44,023 nt of DNA, from positions 1 to 44,023 of the forward strand of contig CANHKG010000011.1 in assembly GCA_947460455.1 (NCBI GenBank), given 5' to 3'. This document shows, one piece after another, positions 36,169 through 43,732 of the stretch; within the stretch, counting starts at the first letter, position 1, and each line of letters begins with the position of its first letter. This DNA comes from Rhodospirillales bacterium. GTDB lineage: Bacteria > Pseudomonadota > Alphaproteobacteria > Acetobacterales > Acetobacteraceae. The position numbers were made by a program, and so were the translations under genes. Under the pieces are notes generated by a model. The model was not told the DNA's origin. It saw only the letters and a program-made list of their open reading frames with translations, and made no database searches.

Positions 36169-36205
36169 TGGACAAAATCAATATGAACACATAGATTATG
36201 TTCAT
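36169..36205 (+). promoter_or_regulatory. Promoter and palindromic operator of the serine recombinase
   Basis: TGGACA (36169-36174), 17 bases, TAGATT (36192-36197). A perfect palindrome, ATGAACA-N9-TGTTCAT (36183-36205), covers the -10 box, so a bound dimer would block transcription. Such a dyad is also the form of a resolvase binding subsite, so autoregulation by the recombinase is likely. Confidence 0.6.
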
Positions 36206-36226
36206 TGACGGTTGAGGACGGTCCCA

Positions 36227-36940
36227 ATGCGCCAGGTTGTCGCCTATCTCCGGGTTTCGACCGATCGGCAGGGCAAGAGCGGCCTTGGCATCGAGGCGCA
36301 GCGCGAGGCGGTGACCCGGTTCGCTGCCGCTGAGGGCTTGGAGGTGCTGGCCGAGTTCGTGGAGGTCGAAACCGGCAAGGGGTGTGATGCCCTGGACCGC
36401 CGTCCGATGTTGCGGGCTGCGCTGGCAGCCGCGCGCAAGGCGAAGGCAGCCGTGGTGGTAGCGAAGCTGGACCGGTTGAGCCGCGACGTATCTTTCATCG
36501 CGGGCCTAATGGCGCAGCGGGTACCGTTCATCGTGACGGAGTTGGGCGCCGATGCGGACCCGTTCATGATCCATATCTATGCGGCCCTGGCGCAGAAGGA
36601 GCGGGCGATGATCGCCGATCGCACGCGCGTGGCGCTGGCAGCCAAGAAGGCTCAGGGGGCAGCGCTGGGCAACCGGACGAACCTGCCGGAAGCTCAGGCT
36701 ATGGGCGTGGCGGCGATCAAGGGTGCTGCGGATGAGTTCGCGGCCAACGTGCTGCCGATCGTAAGGCAGTTGCAGGCGTCAGGCGTGGTGACGGTGCGGG
36801 CTATCGCCGAGGCGCTGAACGCGAGGAACATCCGCACGGCGCGGGGTGGGGAGTGGCACGGGAGCACAGTCCGAAATCTACTGTCACGAAACAGTCGCGC
36901 CCAGTTGCCGATGGCAACCGGGCATGGGGTGTGTAGCTAA
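36227..36940 (+). CDS. Serine recombinase (resolvase/invertase family)
   Basis: 237 residues. The catalytic domain has [19 protein letters not shown], with nucleophile Ser near residue 10, then [20 protein letters not shown] and [20 protein letters not shown]. After it is a C-terminal helix-turn-helix region ([20 protein letters not shown]). It would resolve or invert DNA between short sites through a phosphoserine link. ATG at 36227 with GAGG eight bases upstream is preferred over TTG at 36212. GC content is high, like the host and unlike the adjoining cargo. Confidence 0.92.
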   Translation: MRQVVAYLRVSTDRQGKSGLGIEAQREAVTRFAAAEGLEVLAEFVEVETGKGCDALDRRPMLRAALAAARKAKAAVVVAKLDRLSRDVSFIAGLMAQRVPFIVTELGADADPFMIHIYAALAQKERAMIADRTRVALAAKKAQGAALGNRTNLPEAQAMGVAAIKGAADEFAANVLPIVRQLQASGVVTVRAIAEALNARNIRTARGGEWHGSTVRNLLSRNSRAQLPMATGHGVCS

Positions 36941-36978
36941 CGAATTTCCCTATATGTCAAAGCTTTAGGTCGGAGCAA

Positions 36979-37164
36979 CTACCCAACGGCGCGGACTTTG
37001 GCCGGTCGATAACCAAACCGAGGGGTCCGGCCTTCGGTAGCTTCCTTAGCGTTTTCCCAGGCTTCATTTGTGGCGCGCTTTAAGGACTTCCTGTCGGAAG
37101 ACGTGAGGCGACGAACAGAGACCGATCCGCTTTCCTTCTGGGTCTGTGAGGTGTTCGATTGCAT
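36979..37164 (-). CDS. Small basic protein overlapping the phosphoribosyltransferase 3' end (61 aa)
   Basis: An ATG at 37164 lies inside the phosphoribosyltransferase gene in another frame, with GGAG seven bases upstream. It overlaps by 101 bases and continues 85 bases beyond that gene's stop. The product is hydrophilic and basic (SSDRKSLKRATNEAWENAKE, RTPRFGYRPAKVRAVG). I do not recognise a family. The good ribosome-binding site and the position suggest a coupled partner or regulator, but it could be chance. Confidence 0.5.
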   Translation of the reverse strand: MQSNTSQTQKESGSVSVRRLTSSDRKSLKRATNEAWENAKEATEGRTPRFGYRPAKVRAVG

Positions 37165-37828
37165 AGCCCGTCTCCAAGGTGATCAGTGGCGCCAAGGCAC
37201 CGCCATGCGCGGACATTAGCGTCTGATGGGTGGATGGTGCGAGAGCCAATTTTACGTCGCGCCCTTCGGCCGCTGCAAGGCCACTCATACATAAGACACG
37301 CGAACCTTGTCGCTCTATGAATCCCTTCAGCGCAGCCATGGTTCCGCCAGTCGTAACAACGTCATCCACGATTATGTAATTACCCGGAAAGATGTTGCCA
37401 GAAAACGTTACGGGGTTCGCTAGACGGGGCCAAAAACCGCTCCGTGTGCGCCTAATTCCGTCATACTGGTATATCGACATACAAACCTTGAGGCCCAATT
37501 CGCTCGCAACGATAAAAGCTAACGAATGGGGGAGAGCATTGCGTGGATTGTCGTAAGTTCGGGCCGGAGCAACCACATAAGTCTCATTTATAAGACTTTG
37601 TTGTACATGATCTCCAATACTATAGACTGATTCTTCATCAAGAAAATATTCAACGATTTCATTGGCAGCTTGTGCGTTGCCTCCGCTCTTCGCCAGCAAG
37701 TATTTCGAATGCTTACGAAGGCAAGGCCCCTCGGCTTTCCATGCGCAATGAATTAATACGTCCGGAAAGTCGTGCGGCCATGGAGTCCGCATCCCTGTCG
37801 GGACCGTGGCATTTTGAGCTGCCGACAT
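37064..37828 (-). CDS. Phosphoribosyltransferase-domain protein
   Basis: 254 residues. The PRPP-binding signature NYIIVDDVVTTGGTMAALKG is near residues 150-170, preceded by the type I PRTase core (NALPHSLAFIVASELGLKV). The N-terminal 75 residues (WPHDFPDVLIHCAWKAEGPC, KHSKYLLAKSGG) and the C-terminus are not those of the standard purine or pyrimidine salvage enzymes. It may act on a nucleotide or base, perhaps as an effector. The start has GAGG four bases upstream. It is lower in GC than the flanks and sits at the attR end of the island, a usual cargo position. Confidence 0.8.
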   Translation of the reverse strand: MSAAQNATVPTGMRTPWPHDFPDVLIHCAWKAEGPCLRKHSKYLLAKSGGNAQAANEIVEYFLDEESVYSIGDHVQQSLINETYVVAPARTYDNPRNALPHSLAFIVASELGLKVCMSIYQYDGIRRTRSGFWPRLANPVTFSGNIFPGNYIIVDDVVTTGGTMAALKGFIERQGSRVLCMSGLAAAEGRDVKLALAPSTHQTLMSAHGGALAPLITLETGYAIEHLTDPEGKRIGLCSSPHVFRQEVLKARHK

Positions 37829-38069
37829 CTAGCCTCGCCGAGACTTAAGAACGCTTTGAGCCGCCATTGATAACGCTTTCCGTTCCAAGGCGGCGAACCG
37901 CATTCGGTGCGAGGTCGATATCGCAGCATACTAAGCAGGTTCGATACTAGAGCCAATGCCCTGACGTATGTCCAAACTCCGTTAGCTTCTGCTGATGTAA
38001 TGGGGATGGTTTAGGGGATAAAGCGCAAATGCCTTATTATATATTTGTTTTTATGGACTTTCTAGCGGA

Positions 38070-38084
38070 CACCCTCTCCGCCAC
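38070..38084 (+). repeat. attR: second copy of the 15-bp tRNA-Ser end repeat
   Basis: CACCCTCTCCGCCAC, identical to 28962-28976. The AT-rich 240 bases before it (37829-38069) contain no gene I can support. GC content and codon use return to host values just after it. Confidence 0.9.
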
Positions 38085-38118
38085 GCAGCCTTAGCGAACG
38101 CTACTCGCTGCCCCCAAG

Positions 38119-38619
38119 CTACTCGCTTCCCTCTGGCACCAGGGATTTGATCAGCTCGAACACCCGCTTGCGCACCGCCGGATCGGTGATGCGGTAGTAG
38201 GCGCGCACTAGCTCCAGCGTCTCGCGCCGGTTCATCGCCTCATCCGCAGCGCCGCCGAAGCTTTCCTGCCCGTCGGCGAAGCCGAAGCTGCGCCGTGCGC
38301 CCAGCGCCGCGGCCTGGCCGCCATAGCTGGCCGCCAGCGGCTCGGGCATGTCGTCGAAGAAGAAGCTGATCGGCACATCGAGCACGCGCGACAGGTCGAA
38401 CAGGCGGGAAGCCCCCACCCGGTTCACGCCGCGCTCGTATTTCTGAACCTGCTGGAAGGTCAGTCCCAGCGCCTCGCCCAGCCGCTCCTGCGACATGCCC
38501 AGCAGCGTGCGCCGCAGGCGAATGCGCGAGCCGACATGGGCGTCGATCGGGCTTGAACGCGATTCCCGCTCAGGGCGTGCGCCGGGCTCTTCGTCCCCGT
38601 CACCGATCGATCCCGACAT
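38119..38619 (-). CDS. XRE-family transcriptional regulator
   Basis: 166 residues. An acidic, disordered start is followed by a Cro/CI helix-turn-helix (DAHVGSRIRLRRTLLGMSQE, RLGEALGLTFQQVQKYERG, then NRVGASRLFDLSRVLDVPIS). The C-terminal region is ETLELVRAYYRITDPAVRKR. This arrangement is a conserved alphaproteobacterial regulator type whose targets differ between species. The start at 38619 (MSGSIGDGDEEP) is chosen over a longer frame with unlikely composition. It is the first host gene beyond attR and lies downstream of lnt on the same strand. Confidence 0.88.
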   Translation of the reverse strand: MSGSIGDGDEEPGARPERESRSSPIDAHVGSRIRLRRTLLGMSQERLGEALGLTFQQVQKYERGVNRVGASRLFDLSRVLDVPISFFFDDMPEPLAASYGGQAAALGARRSFGFADGQESFGGAADEAMNRRETLELVRAYYRITDPAVRKRVFELIKSLVPEGSE

Positions 38620-38745
38620 GCCTACCCCATCCTGCTGTCGGGCATCCTGCCCGGACTCAACCGGCCCAGCACGCGCAACCCCGCATGGGCCACCCGTTCC
38701 TGGTTGCCCCAAACCATAGCCCTGCAACCTGAGATCGTCAACGAA

Positions 38746-40254
38746 TTATGAAACACTCGTTGTTTTGTCTCGTGCGTGGAGAATTCGTGACAAACGGGCG
38801 CAACCCAGCGCTACCCCAAGCGTCAAAACTGATAGAAACGCCGGCACCGCCAACCCCCAGCGCGCGAACAGCGTCGGCGGCAACGCCCCCGGCAGCGCCA
38901 GCGAAATCGTGCCCATTTCGTTCATGCCGATCCGTCCCAGTTCCCGCCCGAAGGCATCGTAGCCGGCGGAGATGCCCGTATTGGCCGCGCGCATGATCGG
39001 CAGCCCCTCCTCCACCGCGCGCAGCCGGGCGGCGGCGAGGTGCTGGCGCGGGCCGGAGGAATTGCCGAACCAGGCGTCGTTCGTCACCGTCACCAGCCAG
39101 TCCGGCCGGTCGGACCGGTCCAGCACCGTGCCGGGGAAGATCGCCTCGTAGCAGATCAGCGGCGAGACCGGCGGCAGCCCCGGCACCCGCAGCGTTTCGG
39201 GCCCGGGGCCCGGCTGGAAGCCCGAGGGCCCGAACTCCACCGGCAGCGGCAGCCAGTTGGGCTGGTACTCGCCGAACGGCACCAGATGCCACTTGTCGTA
39301 CAGCGCCACCGGCGGCCCCGCCCCGGCCAGCGCCACCAGGCTGTTATAGGGCCGCCGCGCCCCGTCGAACCGCACCGTGCCGACCAGCGAGGGCACCACC
39401 GTGCCATCCGCCCGCCGGCTGGCCGCCGCGATCATCGCCCAGGCGCCGGCGTCCCGATCCAGCAAATAGGGGCTCGCCGTCTCCGGCCACACCACCACCG
39501 CCGGCCCCTCGCTGCCCACCACCGCCTCGCGCGTCAGCGCCAGGTACCGATCGAAGATCGCCGCCATCAGGCCGCGATCCCATTTCTGCCCCTGTTCCAC
39601 GTTGCCCTGCACGAGAATCACGGTGACCCCCGGCGCCGCCCCCGCCGGCTGCCCCAGCCGCCACCAGCCTAGCCCGGCCCACAGCGCCAACACCGCCAGC
39701 CCACCCGCCACCGCCCGCCGCCCCAGCAGCGGCGTGGCCGCCAGCGCCAGCGTCACCAACGTCAGCCCATGCACGCCGATCCACGCCGCCGGCTGCAGCA
39801 TCACGTCGCCCGCCCAGCCCGGCACCGCCCACACGCTGCCCCAGGGGTTCCAGGGAAACCCGGTCAGAACGAACTGCCGCGCCAGCTCCGTCACGCCCCA
39901 GGCGCCGACCAGCGCCGCCACCCGCGACCACCCCGCAGGGAACCGCCACGCCACCGCCGTCGCCGCCGCGATGAACAACGCCATCCCCGCCGCCAGCGCC
40001 GGCACCGCCAACGGCACCAGCCACCAGTAGCGCGCCGCCTCGAAAAGGATCGCCTCGGTCACCCAATACAGCCCGGCCACATGATGCCCGAAACCGAACG
40101 CAAACCCCGCCGCCCACGCCCCGCGCCAGCGCGCCTGGCCACCGATCGCCCGCAGCAACGCCGGCACCGCCAACCACAACACCGGCACCAGATGCACCGG
40201 CGGCAACGCCAGCGCCGACACCACACCCCAGGCCACCATCCGCAGCAAGCGCAT
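38746..40254 (-). CDS. lnt: Apolipoprotein N-acyltransferase
   Basis: Inner-membrane enzyme that adds the third acyl chain to the N-terminal cysteine of lipoproteins. Of 502 residues, the first 200 hold the membrane segments and the rest the nitrilase-like periplasmic domain. The catalytic triad is Glu258 (VVWPETASPY), Lys321 (YDKWHLVPFGEY) and Cys368 (PLICYEAIFP); TNDAWFGNSSGPRQH is also conserved. AAGGAG abuts the ATG at 40254 with no spacing. The TTG at 40248, six bases after it, may be the real start and would shorten the protein by two residues. Confidence 0.95.
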   Translation of the reverse strand: MRLLRMVAWGVVSALALPPVHLVPVLWLAVPALLRAIGGQARWRGAWAAGFAFGFGHHVAGLYWVTEAILFEAARYWWLVPLAVPALAAGMALFIAAATAVAWRFPAGWSRVAALVGAWGVTELARQFVLTGFPWNPWGSVWAVPGWAGDVMLQPAAWIGVHGLTLVTLALAATPLLGRRAVAGGLAVLALWAGLGWWRLGQPAGAAPGVTVILVQGNVEQGQKWDRGLMAAIFDRYLALTREAVVGSEGPAVVVWPETASPYLLDRDAGAWAMIAAASRRADGTVVPSLVGTVRFDGARRPYNSLVALAGAGPPVALYDKWHLVPFGEYQPNWLPLPVEFGPSGFQPGPGPETLRVPGLPPVSPLICYEAIFPGTVLDRSDRPDWLVTVTNDAWFGNSSGPRQHLAAARLRAVEEGLPIMRAANTGISAGYDAFGRELGRIGMNEMGTISLALPGALPPTLFARWGLAVPAFLSVLTLGVALGCARLSRILHARDKTTSVS

Positions 40255-40278
40255 CTCCTTGGTTAAGGGGAGGCAAGA

Positions 40279-40516
40279 CCAGGGCTCCGCCCTGGACCCG
40301 GCAGGGGCGCTGCCCCTGCACCCCGCCAGGGACCTGAGGTCCCGGGACCCACATCAGTTTGTTCCGCCTTCGGCGGGGGAGGGGCCATCGAGGCGGTAGA
40401 GAGACCCGGATGGCCCCTCCCCCGCCGAAGGTGGAAAAGTGGAGGGGTCTGGGGCCTAAGGCCCCAGCGGGATCCAAGGGCAGGGCCCTTGGTCGGGGTC
40501 CGGGGTGAAACCCCGG
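40279..40516. repeat. Cluster of seven hairpins between two genes
   Basis: Perfect inverted repeats lie in tandem at 40279-40295, 40302-40318, 40329-40343, 40367-40431, 40449-40467, 40474-40492 and 40500-40516. Six are short stems (7-9 bp) with loops of one or three bases. The fourth is 23 bp (CCTTCGGCGGGGGAGGGGCC plus ATC) with a 19-base loop. They fill the 264-base gap between the hydroxyacid dehydrogenase stop and the lnt start, so they are transcribed from the upstream gene. They may act as attenuator, mRNA stabiliser or terminator. Confidence 0.85.
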
Positions 40517-40518
40517 CC

Positions 40519-41490
40519 TTACCTCCCCGGAACCACGATGCGTTCTGCCGGGACGGGCTGGCCGGTGAGGTGGGCGGCGATGCATTCGGCGGCCATGAGG
40601 CCCATGTTGACCAGCGACCCGTCGGTCACGCCCGAGACGTGCGGGGTGGCGAGCACGCGGGGGTGGGTGCGCAGGGCGTAGTCGGCGGGGGGGGGTTCGG
40701 TTTCGAACACATCCAGCGCCGCGCCGGCGATGTGGCCGCTGTCCAGCGCCGCATGCAGGGCGGCTTCGTCGATGAGGCCACCGCGGGCGGTGTTCACCAG
40801 CCAGCTGCCGGCGGGCATCTGGGCCAGCGCGGCGGCATTGATGATGTGGTGGGTCTGCGGCGCGTAGGGGCAGTGCAGCGACAGCACCTCGCTGTGGCGC
40901 AGCAGGGTGGGGAGGTCTGGCGCGGCGGAGATGCCGTCGGGCAGGGTGGTGGTGCCGCCGGGGCGGCCGAGGGCCATGATGTGCATGCCGAAGGGCTGGG
41001 CGAGCAGGGCCACGTCGCGGGCGATGGCGCCGAAGCCGAGCAGGCCGAGGCGCAGGCCGCGGATGTCACGCACCTTGGTGGCACCGCCGCGCCAGTTGCC
41101 GGCGGCAATGGTCTCGCCCAGGGCGCGGAAATCCTTGGCCATGGCCAGGATCATGGCCAGCGTATGCTCCGCCACCGCGCGGGTGTTCGAGCCCGGGGCA
41201 CGGGCAACCATGATGCCGCGGGCGCGGGCGCCTTCCAGGTCCACGTCGTCCACGCCCACGCCGTGGCGGGCGACGATCGACAGGCGCGCGGAGGCATCCA
41301 GTGCCGCGGCGGTGACCGGGCCCTGGCGGGTGAGGATGGCGTGTGCCTGGACCTCCCGCGTGAGGGCGGCGACCGCCTCGGCGCTGGGGTAGGGCGGCAT
41401 GTAGTGGATGGTGCAGCCGGCCGCCTCCAGCACCGCCACGGCGGGTTCTGCCAGGCGCGGGGAGGTCATGATCACGTCGAACCGGCTCAT
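40519..41490 (-). CDS. D-isomer-specific 2-hydroxyacid dehydrogenase
   Basis: A 323-residue NAD(P)-dependent oxidoreductase. Substrate-domain start is MSRFDVIMTSPRLAEPAVAV. The nucleotide-binding motif GLLGFGAIARDVALL lies mid-protein. Active-site residues are Arg in VNTARGGLIDE, Glu in DVFETEPPP and His in ATPHVSGVTDGS. The likely reaction is reduction of a 2-oxoacid (glyoxylate, hydroxypyruvate or phosphohydroxypyruvate type); the substrate is not resolved. It overlaps the acyltransferase gene by ATGA and is the third gene of the fur operon. Confidence 0.9.
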   Translation of the reverse strand: MSRFDVIMTSPRLAEPAVAVLEAAGCTIHYMPPYPSAEAVAALTREVQAHAILTRQGPVTAAALDASARLSIVARHGVGVDDVDLEGARARGIMVARAPGSNTRAVAEHTLAMILAMAKDFRALGETIAAGNWRGGATKVRDIRGLRLGLLGFGAIARDVALLAQPFGMHIMALGRPGGTTTLPDGISAAPDLPTLLRHSEVLSLHCPYAPQTHHIINAAALAQMPAGSWLVNTARGGLIDEAALHAALDSGHIAGAALDVFETEPPPADYALRTHPRVLATPHVSGVTDGSLVNMGLMAAECIAAHLTGQPVPAERIVVPGR

Positions 41491-42323
41491 GCTTCCGGCT
41501 CCCGTGTGGTGCGCTCGTAGTGCTTGAAGTACTTGTCGGTGATGAGATCGGTCTTCACGACGATGGCAACGTCCACGGTGTTGAACTGGCTGTCGATCAC
41601 CGCGCCGTCGCCGACGAAGCCGCCCAGGCGCAGGTAGCCCTTGATCAGCGGCGGCAGGGCGGCCAGGGCGCGCAGCGGTGCGATCGTGGCGGGATCCAGG
41701 CGGCGCATCTCCACGTAGCGGGAGGCGACGGCGCGCGGGCGCAGCTCCGGCGGGGCCAGGTGGTGGGCGTGCAGGTAGGTGAGTTCGGTGGCCAGGGCGT
41801 CGGGGTCGGTGCCCGGCAGGCTGGCGCAGCCGAACATCAGGCCGATGCGGTGGCGGAAGACATAGGCGGCGATGCCGCGCCACAGCAGCTGCATCACGGC
41901 GCGGTTGCGGTGGGCGAGATCGACGCAGGAGCGGCCGAGTTCCATCACCTCGCCGGGGAAGGCGATGACGGCGCCGAGCTCGTACTCGTCGGCGGAGTAG
42001 AAGCCGCCGGCTTTCTGGGCGGCCTGGCTGCGGATCAGGCGATAGGTGCCGACCACGCCTTCCGGGCCCGGGCCGATGGCGTGGTCCACCACCAGCAGGT
42101 GGTCGGCCACCGCATCGAAGCGGTCGCGGTCGCGGCCGGTGGCGCGGGTGGCTGCATCGGGGTGGGCGCCCATTTCCTCATAGAAGATGCGGTAGCGCAG
42201 CGCCTGGGCGGCATCGATCTCGGCGGCGGTGGTGGCGATGCGCACGCCGAGCGTGCCGCTGCGCAGCTCGCCGAAGCCGGCATCGGGGTCGGCGGGGGCA
42301 TCGGGCGTGGTAGGAGCGTTCAC
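41487..42323 (-). CDS. olsB: GNAT-family N-acyltransferase, OlsB-like (ornithine lipid synthesis)
   Basis: 278 residues. It has the OlsB/hemolysin-type acyltransferase pattern RYRIFYEEMGAHPDA, then YELGAVIAFPGEVMELGRSC, VDLAHRNRAVMQLLWRGIAA and LMFGCASLPGTDP. OlsB transfers a 3-hydroxyacyl chain from ACP to ornithine, giving lyso-ornithine lipid. No olsA lies in the window. The start is a GTG at 42323 overlapping the fur stop (GTGA), and the stop overlaps the dehydrogenase start (ATGA), so all three are translationally coupled. Confidence 0.82.
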   Translation of the reverse strand: MNAPTTPDAPADPDAGFGELRSGTLGVRIATTAAEIDAAQALRYRIFYEEMGAHPDAATRATGRDRDRFDAVADHLLVVDHAIGPGPEGVVGTYRLIRSQAAQKAGGFYSADEYELGAVIAFPGEVMELGRSCVDLAHRNRAVMQLLWRGIAAYVFRHRIGLMFGCASLPGTDPDALATELTYLHAHHLAPPELRPRAVASRYVEMRRLDPATIAPLRALAALPPLIKGYLRLGGFVGDGAVIDSQFNTVDVAIVVKTDLITDKYFKHYERTTREPEA

Positions 42324-42787
42324 TGGCGGCGGCCTGTCCCGTTCGGCGCGCGTTTCGGCGCGGCGGCTTCGGTGGGCTGGACCTCCCGCCGGCGGCCGAA
42401 CAGCTCCAGCCGGTGGGAGACGAGGTCGAAGCCCAGGCGGGTGGCGATGGCCTTCAGCACGCGCTCGTGCTCCGGGTCCTCGAATTCGATCACACGGCCG
42501 GTTTCCACGTCGATCAGGTGGTGGTGGTGGCCGTGCTCGGTGGGTTCGTAGCGGGCGCGGCCGCCGCCGAAATCCCGGCGTTCCAGGATGCCGCGCTCCT
42601 CCAGCAGGCGCACGGTGCGATAGACGGTGGCAATCGAGATGCGGGCATCCAGCTGCACCGCGCGGCGGTACAGCTCCTCCACGTCGGGATGGTCGTCGGC
42701 GTCTGACAGTACGCGCGCGATCACGCGGCGCTGCCCCGTCATCTTGAGGCCCCGTTCGACGCAGAGGCGTTCGATGCGGCTTTCCAT
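42320..42787 (-). CDS. fur: Fur-family metal-responsive regulator
   Basis: 155 residues. The winged helix (RIERLCVERGLKMTGQRRVI, SIATVYRTVRLLEERGILER) and the His-rich metal-site motif EHGHHHHLIDVETGRVIEFE are typical of Fur/Mur. No CxxC zinc pair is present, as in many alphaproteobacterial members. The start at 42787 has GGGAGA upstream. In this group it may answer to iron or manganese. It is first in a coupled operon with olsB and a hydroxyacid dehydrogenase. Confidence 0.9.
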   Translation of the reverse strand: MESRIERLCVERGLKMTGQRRVIARVLSDADDHPDVEELYRRAVQLDARISIATVYRTVRLLEERGILERRDFGGGRARYEPTEHGHHHHLIDVETGRVIEFEDPEHERVLKAIATRLGFDLVSHRLELFGRRREVQPTEAAAPKRAPNGTGRRQ

Positions 42788-42852
42788 CCGATCTCCCGTG
42801 CCCACCGTAGCCCACGCCCCCAATTGATGCCTTCAGGGCATGGCGGCGCCCA

Positions 42853-42883
42853 ACGGCACAGGTGGGCCGCCCCACCGTGCCGT
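42853..42883. promoter_or_regulatory. Near-perfect palindrome upstream of fur
   Basis: ACGGCAC(A)GGTGGG and CCCACCGTGCCGT pair over 13 bases with one bulge and a short loop. It lies about 65 bases before the fur start and could be a fur operator or part of a terminator. A GC hairpin GGCGGGGC...GCCCCGCC (42931-42951) follows mucR without a T-run and may end that transcript. Confidence 0.4.
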
Positions 42884-42969
42884 ATCAGAACCTGCGTAGC
42901 CGATAGGGGCTCGCCGTGTCCATGCAGGGGGCGGGGCGGGATGCCCCGCCGTTCAGCCCTGCGCGGTGC

Positions 42970-43377
42970 TCAACGGGCGCGCGGCTTGGTGCCGAGGCCG
43001 ATCTTCTTGGCCAGGGAGGAGCGGTGGCGGGCATAGTCGGGCGCGACCATGGGGTAATCGGCCGGCAGGCCCCAGCGCTCGCGGTACTGGTCGGGCGTGA
43101 GGTTGAAGGAGGTCTTGAGGTGGCGCTTCAGCATCTTGAGCTTCTTGCCGTCCTCCAGGCAGATGATGTGGTGGGGGAAGATGGATTTCTTCACCGGCAC
43201 GGCGGGCTGCGGCTTGTCGGCCTGCGCCGGCTCGCGCGCCACGGTGGACAGGGTGCGGTACACATCCTGGATCAGCGCCGGCAGGGCGTCTGGCGCCACG
43301 TTGTTCTTGGAGACATGGGCGGACACGATCTGCGCTGTCAGCGCCAATACATCGGCAGTTCCGGCATCGTCGCTCAT
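42970..43377 (-). CDS. mucR: MucR/Ros-family zinc-finger transcriptional regulator
   Basis: A 135-residue alphaproteobacterial H-NS-like regulator that binds AT-rich promoters and controls exopolysaccharide, motility and cell-cycle genes in relatives. It has an N-terminal oligomerisation region (LTAQIVSAHVSKNNVAPDAL), a zinc-finger domain (IICLEDGKKLKMLKRHLKTS) with FNLTPDQYRERWGLPADYPM, and the typical VAPDYARHRSSLAKKIGLG end. The start has AAGGGG upstream. The upstream gap contains TATATA, an AT-rich island that could be an autoregulatory site. Confidence 0.94.
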   Translation of the reverse strand: MSDDAGTADVLALTAQIVSAHVSKNNVAPDALPALIQDVYRTLSTVAREPAQADKPQPAVPVKKSIFPHHIICLEDGKKLKMLKRHLKTSFNLTPDQYRERWGLPADYPMVAPDYARHRSSLAKKIGLGTKPRAR

Positions 43378-43480
43378 TCACGGCCCCTTTCATGGGTTTG
43401 GACTTGCCGTATATATGAATTGGGCGACACCGCTTCGCAACGGACGTTTTTGCGGCACGACAACATGGGATGGAGTGGCC

Positions 43481-43729
43481 ATGGCCGAGGACGGCAACAC
43501 CGGGGCGGACCGCACGCTGGACATCACGCGCGACCTCTGCCCGATGACCTTCGTGCGCACCCGCCTGGCCCTGGACCGGATGACGCCAGGGCAGACGCTG
43601 CTGGTGGTGCTGAAAGGCGAGGAGCCTCGGCGCAACGTGCCGCGCAGCGCGCGCGAGCACGGCCACGAGGTGCTCGCGGAAGAAACCGGGCCGGATGGGC
43701 TGACGCGGCTGCTGCTGCGCCGCGCCTGA
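43481..43729 (+). CDS. TusA-like sulfurtransferase family protein
   Basis: 82 residues with the SirA/TusA fold pattern: DITRDLCPMTFVRTRLALDR, then MTPGQTLLVVLKGEEPRRNV and AREHGHEVL. The conserved cysteine is present, but the usual CP-x-P reads CPMT, lacking the second proline. TusA members relay sulfur for tRNA thiolation and other pathways; the exact role here is unknown. ATG at 43481 has GGAG seven bases upstream. It is divergent from mucR and converges on the phasin gene with three bases between. Confidence 0.85.
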   Translation: MAEDGNTGADRTLDITRDLCPMTFVRTRLALDRMTPGQTLLVVLKGEEPRRNVPRSAREHGHEVLAEETGPDGLTRLLLRRA

Positions 43730-43732
43730 GCT

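Larger units (their letters stand above)
28977..38084. mobile_element. Integrated satellite-like genomic island in tRNA-Ser(CGA), about 9.1 kb
   Basis: The island is bounded by the 15-bp repeats. It starts with a tyrosine integrase next to the tRNA and has an excisionase-like gene, a prim-pol primase and a DUF3987 protein, a layout seen in P4-like satellites and integrative elements that replicate after excision. Cargo is an exported serine protease, small proteins, a serine recombinase, a phosphoribosyltransferase and an overlapping small ORF. GC content falls well below the flanks, most clearly at 34.0-35.5 and 37.2-38.07 kb by eye. There is no capsid, terminase, relaxase or plasmid partition gene, so transfer would depend on a helper. 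Confidence 0.88.

Noticed and set aside
37064..37828. Retron or standard toxin-antitoxin assignment for the phosphoribosyltransferase locus
   Set aside because: There is no reverse transcriptase or ncRNA-like region nearby and the small ORF matches no antitoxin family I can name.
28977..38084. Complete prophage
   Set aside because: No terminase, portal, capsid, tail or lysis genes; only replication, recombination and cargo genes are present.
40279..40516. CRISPR array
   Set aside because: The units are different inverted repeats without constant direct repeats or spacers, and no cas genes are present.
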